A model generated the notes under the pieces. It searched no databases, was not told the DNA's origin, and worked only from the letters and a program-made list of their open reading frames with translations. Shown in pieces: positions 8,673-15,399 of a DNA stretch of 64,000 nt. The translations under genes and the position numbers were made by a program. The first letter of the stretch is position 1; each line of letters starts with the position of its first letter. The stretch comes from Spirochaetia bacterium (lineage in GTDB: Bacteria; Spirochaetota; Spirochaetia; Treponematales; Treponemataceae): assembly GCA_900767955.1 (NCBI GenBank), contig CAAGBC010000017.1:1-64000 (forward strand), in the 5' to 3' direction.

Positions 8673-9779
8673 CTATTTTTCCAAAACAAAAAGATATTCA
8701 GAAACATGAATATCTCTATTTCTTAGATTTCTACTACCTCTGAAAGTGTTATATTTAATTTCTACTGTTTTTAATTTTCCGTATTTTTTTAACATTTCTG
8801 ACATTTCAGAAAAAGTAATAAAACCTTCTGAATTATAAGAAATAATTATGAATTTGCTTTGTAAGTTTGAAATAATTTCTTCCATTGATTTTAGGGCTGA
8901 ATAAGGTTTGTTAAATGAGGATCGATTCCAATCTTGTGTAATCCCACTAATCTTACTGATTTCTACATCAAGTTTATTTTTTAGAATTAAATTAAGCATA
9001 AAATAGTTTGAACCGTATGGATGTTGATTATACGGAGGGTCTAAATATGTAATATCCAAATCTGTTAATTCTTTTGAAAGTTCTACTGTATCTTTACTAT
9101 ATATTTCTAATTGAGATGAAAAATTACTGAACACAGGTTCTTTTAATTCAATTTTGCCGAAAATTCTAGTAAGTGCATTTTTACCAGTAGCTCCAAAACA
9201 GCCTATTCCCGTGTATTTATCTTTGTAAAATCCTTTGAATACACCACTTGTATTTACATGAATTGAGGCTTCTGTAATTAATGGTGCAAGGAAAAATTTT
9301 TTAAGATTTTCTTCTGTTACAATTTTATCAATAAGATTTCTATAAGTATCAATTAATACTGCGTTTTCATGTGTATAGAAAACTCGTTCGCCTTTTAAGA
9401 TATTATTATCATTTTGAGGTGCGTAATTTTGTGCAATAATTCCAGGTATTTTGTTTATAGAACATAAGTTTTCAATTTCGCTACGAAGTTTTGTACAATA
9501 ATCTTTAGGATAATCATCATTATTTATAAGATAGCAACTATTTATTATGTAGGAATAATTTTCAAGGTCGTTTACTATAAGATTTGAAGAATGCTTTTTT
9601 AGCATTCGCGCTACAATCCCAGAACCAGAAAATAAATCTGCACAAATAAGTTTTTTCTTGCCTATTATTTTTTCTATTTCTTCTACTTCTTTCTCAATAT
9701 TTCCAAGTAATCTTCTTTTATTACCAAGATAAGTGATTATTTGTGTTGTAAGAAAGTCTTTATTTTCCTTGATTTCCAT
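8673..9779 (-). CDS. Adenine-specific DNA methyltransferase (D12-like)
   Basis: 368 residues. SAM-binding motif ADLFSGSGIVARM (about 47-59) near the N-terminus and catalytic TYLDPPYNQHPYG (DPPY at 247-250) give the order of N6-adenine methyltransferases of the D12/Dam-like class. ITYLGNKRRLLGNIE at the start matches the typical N-terminal YxGnKrrl motif. It is the modification partner of the adjacent EcoRI-like enzyme and should protect the same site. Transcribed away from the HTH controller. No clear Shine-Dalgarno sequence precedes the ATG. Confidence 0.88.
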   Translation of the reverse strand: MEIKENKDFLTTQIITYLGNKRRLLGNIEKEVEEIEKIIGKKKLICADLFSGSGIVARMLKKHSSNLIVNDLENYSYIINSCYLINNDDYPKDYCTKLRSEIENLCSINKIPGIIAQNYAPQNDNNILKGERVFYTHENAVLIDTYRNLIDKIVTEENLKKFFLAPLITEASIHVNTSGVFKGFYKDKYTGIGCFGATGKNALTRIFGKIELKEPVFSNFSSQLEIYSKDTVELSKELTDLDITYLDPPYNQHPYGSNYFMLNLILKNKLDVEISKISGITQDWNRSSFNKPYSALKSMEEIISNLQSKFIIISYNSEGFITFSEMSEMLKKYGKLKTVEIKYNTFRGSRNLRNRDIHVSEYLFVLEK

Positions 9780-9824
9780 TTAATTAACCATTTTTGTTAT
9801 TCAAGACAATAATATCTACATATT

Positions 9825-9905
9825 TATTGTTGTAAACAATATTATAACATTTATTCTTGTTTTAGAACAATAAATATTTATAAATTTGTTGTTTAGAATA
9901 ACAAA
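9825..9905. promoter_or_regulatory. Three operator-like dyads between methyltransferase and HTH controller
   Basis: Dyads of the form TTGTT...AACAA at 9825-9841 (TATTGTT-gta-AACAATA, perfect), 9857-9870 (TTGTT-ttag-AACAA, flanked by TTATT/TAA) and 9885-9905 (TTTGTT...AACAAA). Their centres are about 31 bases apart, three helical turns. The third covers a TAGAAT -10 box (9894-9899) eight bases before the controller ATG. They are likely binding sites of the HTH protein for autoregulation and control of the divergent methyltransferase-nuclease genes. Confidence 0.6.
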
Positions 9906-9907
9906 AG

Positions 9908-10201
9908 ATGAATTATCAAAAAGAATTTATTAAAAACTTAAAGTTTTACAGAAAAGAAAGAAATATATCTCAAGAAAAATTATCAGAATTGTGTGATTGT
10001 GCAACTTCCACCATAGGATGCATTGAGATTGGTCGGCAAGCACCTTCATTTGAAATGATTATTAATATTGCCAATGCCCTAAAAATCCATCCTGCTGATT
10101 TATTTTTACGTAATTCATCAACAACTGTAAATAATACAAAAAAATTATTAAAATCAGAATTACTTCCACAAATCGAAAATTTTATTGAAAAAAGATTGTA
10201 A
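9908..10201 (+). CDS. XRE-type HTH regulator, probable R-M controller (C protein)
   Basis: 97 residues. Helix-turn-helix in residues about 8-62 (FYRKERNISQEKLSELCDCATSTIGCIEIGRQAPSFEMIINIANAL) of the Cro/C1/XRE family. Divergent from the methyltransferase, as many restriction-modification controllers are. No Shine-Dalgarno sequence precedes the ATG and a -10 box lies eight bases upstream, so translation from a leaderless mRNA is likely. Downstream of the TAA at 10199 the same frame stays open for 20 more sense codons to 10264, suggesting the ancestral protein was longer. Confidence 0.8.
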   Translation: MNYQKEFIKNLKFYRKERNISQEKLSELCDCATSTIGCIEIGRQAPSFEMIINIANALKIHPADLFLRNSSTTVNNTKKLLKSELLPQIENFIEKRL

Positions 10202-10272
10202 TTTCAAAAAGACAATTCAAAAACAATTGCACTTTTAAATCAGGCAATTGAAAGTTTAAAATAATTTCTTAC

Positions 10273-10301
10273 TTGCAAAGAAACACAACAAGGTATATAT
10301 T
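10273..10301 (+). promoter_or_regulatory. Promoter of a short convergent RNA
   Basis: TTGCAA (10273-10278), 17-base spacer, TATATT (10296-10301). Transcription would start near 10308 and run into the bidirectional terminator at 10353-10393, giving an RNA of roughly 90 nt. Confidence 0.5.
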
Positions 10302-10307
10302 AAAAGA

Positions 10308-10396
10308 AAGGAAATGCCCAATCTCAACTTGGTCATCTCCACATTTGGGTTGAAAACCGCCAAAAATGGGTTCCAAGTCATTTTGGCGGTTTTATT
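10308..10396 (+). ncRNA. Candidate antisense RNA of a type I toxin-antitoxin pair
   Basis: Inferred transcript between a good promoter and a strong hairpin. It converges on, and shares the terminator of, the 33-residue hydrophobic peptide gene on the minus strand, the geometry of Fst/par-like type I systems. Its 5' part holds short inverted repeats (CCCAA/TTGGG, CAAC/GTTG). An AAGGAAATG inside it could start an open frame, but that frame runs through the hairpin and looks non-coding. Confidence 0.4.
10353..10393. terminator. Bidirectional terminator
   Basis: Perfect 13-base arms AAAACCGCCAAAA / TTTTGGCGGTTTT with a 15-base loop. T-rich sequence follows on both strands. It lies three bases beyond the stop of the minus-strand peptide gene and ends the convergent small RNA. 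Confidence 0.85.
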
Positions 10397-10498
10397 TTAC
10401 TCTTTATCTTTCTTTTTTAGGAAAGAGAGCAATGCTATAACTGTACTAGCAACAGTTGCAACACAAGTTACTACTGCAATAACTAATTCTAAAGTCAT
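10397..10498 (-). CDS. 33-residue hydrophobic peptide, possible type I toxin
   Basis: A small gene with a strong GGGAGG seven bases before ATG. The product starts MTLELVIAVVTCVATVAS, forms one transmembrane helix and ends in a charged tail (LKKKDKE). This is the build of Fst/holin-like type I toxins that depolarise the membrane. A hairpin terminator follows immediately, and a convergent promoter would make an RNA overlapping its 3' end. No homologue is recognised by sequence, so the toxin role is an inference from architecture. Confidence 0.55.
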   Translation of the reverse strand: MTLELVIAVVTCVATVASTVIALLSFLKKKDKE

Positions 10499-10817
10499 AA
10501 CAAGCCTCCCTATTCAATTATTTCTAGTAAAACTAGATTTTGAGTCGGGAGTAGGGAGCGACGGCTAAAAGCCGGAAAATTGCGAGTGACGCAGCAATTT
10601 TAGCGAGTCTCGGTTGAGCCCCTGCGAAACCGTAGCCTGAAATTAGGCATTTCCAATAGTCAAAGTATGCCATAGTTTTGCAAAATTGTCTATAAGTTTG
10701 TAAAGTAGTATTACACATAGTTTATCTTATCCTTTCACCAAAAACTTAGGAGAAGTTGTAGACACACTAGAAGATTTTCTTGGGGAAAAGTAGAAAAAAA
10801 TCACTTGCAAAAAAACT
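10499..10817. other. Structured repeat and gene-remnant region
   Basis: Contains CTAGT-aaa-ACTAG (10524-10536) and a GC-richer multi-hairpin element at about 10541-10640 with CGGCT-aaa-AGCCG (10562-10574) and AAAATTGC/GCAATTTT (10576-10583, 10594-10601). On the plus strand, 10734-10793 reads as a coherent but start-less C-terminal tail (TKNLGEVVDTLEDFLGEK, then TAG), possibly what is left of a disrupted gene. No complete gene seen. Confidence 0.4.
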
Positions 10818-11189
10818 CTACTCTCGCAGTAACTTTTCTGAAAGTTCCAGAACTCTTGGGGCGTATTTTTTCTTCATTTTGTTTAAAATGATTTTGTTAG
10901 AGGCATACCCAAAGCCCATGATTACTAAGCCAAAAAAGCTAACAATAATTCCTAAAATTAATTTGTTAAAACTTAAAACTAAACTTAATCCTGTTCCAAA
11001 AGTTAAAACACCAACTATTCCCACAAAAATTGCAACATAAGCCGAAGTATTTGTTACTTTTGCATCAATTTTTCTAAGTTCATCCAAATCGGATTCTTGA
11101 TTTTGAATATATTTGCTTCTGATTTTTTCTATTTCTGCTTTATTGATTGATGAATATGTGTAATTAAATGTTTGTTTATTATCAGCCAT
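10818..11189 (-). CDS. Conserved two-helix membrane protein
   Basis: 123 residues. A hydrophilic N-terminus (FNYTYSSINKAEIEKIRSKYI...LDELRKIDAKV) is followed by two transmembrane helices at about 50-70 and 76-98 and a basic C-terminal tail. Similar small proteins occur in Clostridia and spirochaetes, sometimes labelled dihydropteridine reductase without good basis. It follows the histidine kinase by 15 bases with AGGAAAAG before its ATG, so it is probably in the same operon and may act in its signalling. Confidence 0.6.
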   Translation of the reverse strand: MADNKQTFNYTYSSINKAEIEKIRSKYIQNQESDLDELRKIDAKVTNTSAYVAIFVGIVGVLTFGTGLSLVLSFNKLILGIIVSFFGLVIMGFGYASNKIILNKMKKKYAPRVLELSEKLLRE

Positions 11190-11204
11190 CTTTTCCTCAC
11201 TGAA

Positions 11205-12269
11205 TTATATTAATGATATTTTTATAATAAATGTACTTCCTTTTCCTACTTCACTTTGTATTGAAATTTCAGCACCAAGTACATCTATAATTTTTTTTAC
11301 TAAGGCCAACCCCAATCCATTTCCCTGTTCCTTATGGGAAGTGTCACCCTGATAAAATTTTTCAAAAATATGCTTCCCCGTTTCACTTGAAATTCCGCAT
11401 CCTGTATCTTGAACACAAATTGAAGCGTATCGTTCATCTTTGCAACAGGAAATAAAAACCGTTCCATTTGGTTCTGTAAATTTTAATGCATTTGAAATCA
11501 AATTATTGCAAACAATTTCTAACAAATTTTTATCTGTATTAACAAAAATATCATCATCAAACTTCACATCAAGCAAAATATGTTTTTGTTCCCATATTTG
11601 CTCAAAAGTCAAAAGTGTCTGCCCCAAGAATTCTGCCAAATTAAATTTTGAATATTGCGGAAGGATTTTTTTATTTTCCAATTTATTCAGTTTCAGAATA
11701 TTTTCTACAAGACTGTTTAATTTTGAAATTGTATCTGTAATTATTTTGCAATAAGACTTTCGTTCTTGGGAACTAAGTGTTTCAACTTCCAAAAGATTTG
11801 CATAATTTTTTATAACTGCAAGTGGCGTTTTTAATTCGTGGGAAACATTAGACAAAAATGTATTTTGTAAATTTTCCAAATCTGCAAATTGTTCAGAAAT
11901 TTGATTAACATCTTCTATTATATAATCCAATTCTGAATTTTTTATCCCCTGCATATTTGAATTTTTGTAAATCTTGTAAGAATAATTTCCTTTTGAAATT
12001 TCATCTGTTGCTTTTCGAATAGCACTTACCTGTTTATCAAAAAAACAATATTTTACACTCATAGCAATGCATGTAAAAATAAAACTTAAAATAAAAACAT
12101 TGGAAAAAGTTCGTGGCGCACGAGAACGAATAAACTCTTCAGTCAAAGGAGAATCATGCAAAAATAAAATTATACTGCAAGTTAATATGAACGAAATTCC
12201 TACAAAAATGAAAAAATAACTTACAAAATAAAATAATAACTTTTGATTTTTTGACTTATTTTTATTCAT
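11205..12269 (-). CDS. Membrane sensor histidine kinase
   Basis: 354 residues. Two transmembrane helices (about 11-36 and 56-74) enclose a very short extracellular loop. A HAMP-like linker follows, then the H-box SNVSHELKTPLAVI (phospho-accepting H144), the N-box NNLISNALKF (N260), DTGCGIS (288) and GNGLGLALVKKI (316). Complete HisKA/HATPase_c kinase. The short sensor loop suggests intramembrane sensing. Its ATG overlaps the end of the response-regulator DNA-binding domain by eight bases, so the two are translationally coupled. Its cognate regulator appears frameshifted. Confidence 0.9.
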   Translation of the reverse strand: MNKNKSKNQKLLFYFVSYFFIFVGISFILTCSIILFLHDSPLTEEFIRSRAPRTFSNVFILSFIFTCIAMSVKYCFFDKQVSAIRKATDEISKGNYSYKIYKNSNMQGIKNSELDYIIEDVNQISEQFADLENLQNTFLSNVSHELKTPLAVIKNYANLLEVETLSSQERKSYCKIITDTISKLNSLVENILKLNKLENKKILPQYSKFNLAEFLGQTLLTFEQIWEQKHILLDVKFDDDIFVNTDKNLLEIVCNNLISNALKFTEPNGTVFISCCKDERYASICVQDTGCGISSETGKHIFEKFYQGDTSHKEQGNGLGLALVKKIIDVLGAEISIQSEVGKGSTFIIKISLI

Positions 12270-12937
12270 TAATAATCGCCTTATATCCTAAACCGTGAAC
12301 AGTCACAATTTCAAAACTATTACAATCAGAAAGTTTTTCTCGTATTTTTGTAATGTAAACATCAACAGTGCGTGTGCCAGAAAAACTATCAGGATTCCAA
12401 AATTCATTCATAAGCTGCGTGCGTGAAAAAGTCTTTTTGGGAAAAGACAACAATTTGAAGACAATATCAAATTCTCGTGTTGTAAAATTTACAGCTTCGT
12501 CATTAATATATGCCATGTGCTCTTCTACATCCATTGTAAAATTTCCAACTGTAAGCTTTTTTTTATCATTAATATTTGCTCTGCGAAGAATTCGCATTAA
12601 TTCGCAAATAAAGTTCTTGTAAATCAATTGGTTTTACAAGGTAATCGTCAATTCCACTTTCAAATCCTTTTTCTTTGGAAGAAAAATCATCTTTTGCAGT
12701 CATAAAAATAATAGGAATTGTTTTATTCTGCATTCTAATATTCTGAGCTAATTCATAACCATCAACTTTTGGCATCATAATATCAGAAATTACTAAATCA
12801 AAAGTATTTTTATACAAAGCGTCAAAAGCTTCATCTCCGTTATAACAAGCTTGAACATCAAATCCCTTTTGAGTCAAAAAAATACAAATTGATTTATTTA
12901 AATTTTCGTCATCTTCAACAACAAGAATTTTTACCAT
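12262..12937 (-). pseudogene. OmpR-family response regulator split by a frameshift
   Basis: Frame one (12569-12937) encodes a complete receiver domain (EDDENLNK, phospho-acceptor D52 in LVISDIMMP, T80, K102 in DDYLVKPID) and then stops. Frame two (from about 12592 down to 12262) encodes the winged-helix output domain (LTVGNFTMDVEEHMAYI, TTREFDIVFKLL, SGTRTVDVYITKIREKL, VTVHGLGYKA). The family sequence would read LYLRINA-ILRRAN. Removing one base in AATT at 12589-12592 restores it exactly. Either a true frameshift mutation, a sequencing error or +1 recoding. Confidence 0.8.
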
Positions 12938-13065
12938 ATCGTCACCATAAAAATTATATCACAACAATATATTGCTGTTGTTAAAGATTTGTTAATTTAG
13001 AAAAAGGAATAATGAGAATAAAGGGAATAATTTTGTTGAATATCACACAAAATCCCAAACCACAC

Positions 13066-13755
13066 CTACTTACTTAATAATTCAATCTTATTTTTTAGTG
13101 CTTCTTTCATAACAGAAACTAAATTTGGTTGGCCTGAATATAAACAAGTGTCGTGTTCGTTGCCAGAAATTACACCTGTTAAAACATAACTTGAATCTGT
13201 AATTAAGCGGATTTGATTTTTTTCTGTAGTAGTTTTATGGCAAATGGCTGATGAAATTTCAAAATCATCAGAAAGAATTACAACTTTTTTTCCTTCAGAA
13301 ACAAGGTTTTGTAAATCTTGCAAAAATTCAGATAAAATTTCCCCTGACGCAAGAACATATAGTCGTTCCTTTGTTTGTTCTAACATTTGATGAATTTTGT
13401 GAACTATATTTTTAGAACCAACAATTGTAATATATCCGTCTGTTGTTTCAATTTTTTTAGGAAGATTTTGCAAAATAACTTCTGACTTTTGTTTAAGCTC
13501 AGAAATAACATTCTTCAAAAATGTATCTGCTGCCACAGGAACATATTTTGTAGTTTCACCTTCTAGCAAATAAAGCGCACCTTTTTCTACAAGACTTTGC
13601 AATGCGGAATAAACATTGGAACGAGCAATTCCTGTTTCTTTTGCAACTTCATAACCAGTCATTTCTCCATGGGTCAAAAGCGCCACATAAATTGTAGCTT
13701 CCTGTCTTGTAAGATTAAAAGAAATTAGATTTTCAATTAAAAGGGTTGATGACAT
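13066..13755 (-). CDS. TrmB-family transcriptional regulator
   Basis: 229 residues. N-terminal winged HTH (LTRQEATIYVALLTHGEMTG, VAKETGIARSNVYSALQSLVEKGAL, residues about 14-62), followed by a linker and a C-terminal domain with a PLD-like pattern as in TrmB proteins, which often sense sugars or other small ligands. Divergent from the flavodoxin gene with 151 bases between, so it may control that gene. Start supported by CGGAG upstream. Confidence 0.75.
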   Translation of the reverse strand: MSSTLLIENLISFNLTRQEATIYVALLTHGEMTGYEVAKETGIARSNVYSALQSLVEKGALYLLEGETTKYVPVAADTFLKNVISELKQKSEVILQNLPKKIETTDGYITIVGSKNIVHKIHQMLEQTKERLYVLASGEILSEFLQDLQNLVSEGKKVVILSDDFEISSAICHKTTTEKNQIRLITDSSYVLTGVISGNEHDTCLYSGQPNLVSVMKEALKNKIELLSK

Positions 13756-13871
13756 TTTTACTCCGCAAGATAAAACTAGTAATTCTAAATAATATTACCA
13801 TTATTAAAATAGAGAGTTTTTATCTATCTGTCAATAAACTGGTTTTCGAAAAAAACTAAACAACATTTCAT

Positions 13872-13900
13872 TTGTAAATAAAAGTAAAATGGCTTAAAAT
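13872..13900 (+). promoter_or_regulatory. Promoter of the flavodoxin gene, leaderless type
   Basis: TTGTAA (13872-13877), 17-base spacer, TAAAAT (13895-13900), then only six bases to the ATG at 13907. No Shine-Dalgarno sequence. The mRNA should start at or within a base or two of the start codon. Confidence 0.6.
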
Positions 13901-13906
13901 AAAATT

Positions 13907-14449
13907 ATGAAAACATTAATTACTTACAGTTCACAAACTGGTTTTACAAAAAAATATGCAACTTGGCTTTCTGAAGAATTAAAAGCAGATTGTATTCCCT
14001 TAAAAGAAGCAAAAAAAGTAAACTTAGATGATTATGATAAAATCATTTACGGTGGATGGTTTTGTGCAGAAAATATAATGGGCTTAGACAAGTTTATTAA
14101 AAAAGCAAATAAACTTTCAACAATTAAAAACAAGCAAGTTGCCATTTTTGGAGTTGGCTCAGGACCAATAGAAAATCCTGAACTAGTTGAAGTTTTGAAA
14201 AAAATTAATTCTAATATTTCTACAAACTTCAGTGATGATTTTAATTACAAACTTTTTTACTGCCAAGGTGGATTTAGTTATGAAAAAATGAATTTACCTT
14301 CAAGACTTGCAATGAAATTATTTGTAAAAATACTAAAATCTCAAAAAAATAAAACTCCAGCAGATGAAGCAAAAATAAAAATGATTTCATCATCATTTGA
14401 TGCAACTGATAAAAAATTTATTGAACCAATTATTGATTTTATAAAATAA
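13907..14449 (+). CDS. Flavodoxin-domain protein
   Basis: 180 residues. FMN-binding signature at the N-terminus (LITYSSQTGFTKKYATWLSEEL) and the second loop YGGWFCAENIMGLDKFI match flavodoxin-like proteins of the Flavodoxin_5/HemG type. Likely a cytoplasmic FMN electron carrier or quinone-type reductase; the exact substrate cannot be told. Divergent from the TrmB-like regulator. No RBS; see the promoter immediately upstream. Confidence 0.75.
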   Translation: MKTLITYSSQTGFTKKYATWLSEELKADCIPLKEAKKVNLDDYDKIIYGGWFCAENIMGLDKFIKKANKLSTIKNKQVAIFGVGSGPIENPELVEVLKKINSNISTNFSDDFNYKLFYCQGGFSYEKMNLPSRLAMKLFVKILKSQKNKTPADEAKIKMISSSFDATDKKFIEPIIDFIK

Positions 14450-14483
14450 TAGAAATCTGATTGGATTTTTTGGGAAAGGGATT

Positions 14484-14544
14484 GTAGTAGCACCGAAGGT
14501 GTACTTTGCGTAGCAAAGTATGAAGCGCTGTGACGCGGAACTAC
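14484..14544 (+). repeat. Cloverleaf-like structured element
   Basis: Outer stem GTAGT/ACTAC (14484-14488, 14540-14544) encloses three hairpins: CACC-gaa-GGTG (14491-14501), TACTTTGC-gta-GCAAAGTA (14502-14520) and GCG/CGC (14525-14536). GC-richer than the neighbourhood. Lies between convergent genes. Not a tRNA (no T-loop or acceptor consensus). Confidence 0.55.
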
Positions 14545-14555
14545 GAAAAGCCCGG

Positions 14556-14589
14556 TTTTTTGTTGGTTAGATTTCTAACCAACAAAAAA
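14556..14589. terminator. Strong bidirectional terminator
   Basis: Perfect 16-base arms (14556-14571 and 14574-14589) beginning with T6 and ending with A6 around GTTGGTTAGA. It serves the rightward flavodoxin gene and the leftward outer-membrane-protein gene. Confidence 0.85.
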
Positions 14590-14616
14590 TTCCCCCATTA
14601 TATTAAAAAGCAAAAA

Positions 14617-15195
14617 TTACAAAGGAAGATTGTATTCTACGCCCACGGAACCGTAAATTGCGTTTCTTGAAAAATCAGAGCCTTCCATTTTGTAGTTTCT
14701 TGAATCTTCTGTAGATTCTTTTATTACAGTTGGGAAGCAATCTAGGTTTCCTGTAACGCCAAGGGCAATTGCAAATGATTCGGAAACAAAGAAGCGAACT
14801 TTTGCACCAGCACTTAAGCCCATTTTCATGTTGGATGTATTTTCTGCGTAATTTTCAGAAAGAACGCAACTTACACCAGCTCCTGCACCAATTCCAAACC
14901 AGTCAAACTTTGCGTTGTACCAAGCCATCACAGGAATAAACACATTCATGTTGTTTACAAAAGTTATTCCATCGTCTGTTGATGTGATTGTACTTGGAGC
15001 AATATTGCTTTCTACTTGAATTCCAAAACCATTGATTAAATCAAAATTAATATCAAATCCGCCACCCAATGCTGTTCCGGAAATGTCAGAATTATCTGCT
15101 CCTATGATGCCTTTTAATCCTAATGTAATATCAAATGCAAATGTGGAACTAAGAGCCAAAATTGCAACCGCAAAAATTGAAATGATTTTTTTCAT
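14617..15195 (-). CDS. Outer-membrane beta-barrel-like protein
   Basis: 192 residues from the ATG at 15195, which has GGAGG six bases upstream. Signal peptide MKKIISIFAVAILALSSTFA, then alternating hydrophobic and polar strands rich in Gly and aromatic residues (DITLGLKGIIGAD, WFGIGAGAGVSC, GSVGVEYNLPL). Ends in a short beta-like C-terminus as in small outer-membrane barrels. Family not identified. Confidence 0.65.
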   Translation of the reverse strand: MKKIISIFAVAILALSSTFAFDITLGLKGIIGADNSDISGTALGGGFDINFDLINGFGIQVESNIAPSTITSTDDGITFVNNMNVFIPVMAWYNAKFDWFGIGAGAGVSCVLSENYAENTSNMKMGLSAGAKVRFFVSESFAIALGVTGNLDCFPTVIKESTEDSRNYKMEGSDFSRNAIYGSVGVEYNLPL

Positions 15196-15399
15196 ATAAA
15201 CCTCCATATTTCTATTGCAGCTTACATGGAGTTTATTAATTTCTTGTAAAGAAAATGTTTCTATTTTGTTAATTTTTTTTTAGGAACACGCATTTTGAAC
15301 AAATATCTTCTATATTATTACATGAAAAATCTATTGTTAATATACGAAAAAAAATGTAACATATAAAAAATTATTTTGTAAAAAAATTGCAACACCAAA

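Noticed and set aside
10533..10718. 61-codon minus-strand frame through the multi-hairpin element
   Set aside because: No good RBS and the translated part follows the hairpin arms, as expected for a repeat rather than a protein.
12588..12593. GAATTC exactly at the response-regulator frameshift, suggesting damage by the nearby EcoRI-like enzyme
   Set aside because: GAATTC is frequent in this AT-rich sequence, and fill-in of a cut would add four bases, not one; treated as coincidence.
14484..14544. tRNA gene, because of the cloverleaf shape
   Set aside because: Stem lengths are wrong and there is no T-loop GTTCGA, anticodon-loop or acceptor pattern.
15255..15272. Tiny frame MFLFC followed by a T-run upstream of pheS, like a Phe leader peptide
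   Set aside because: Only five codons, no RBS, no proper terminator stem next to the T-run and no alternative pairing found, unlike the aroF leader.
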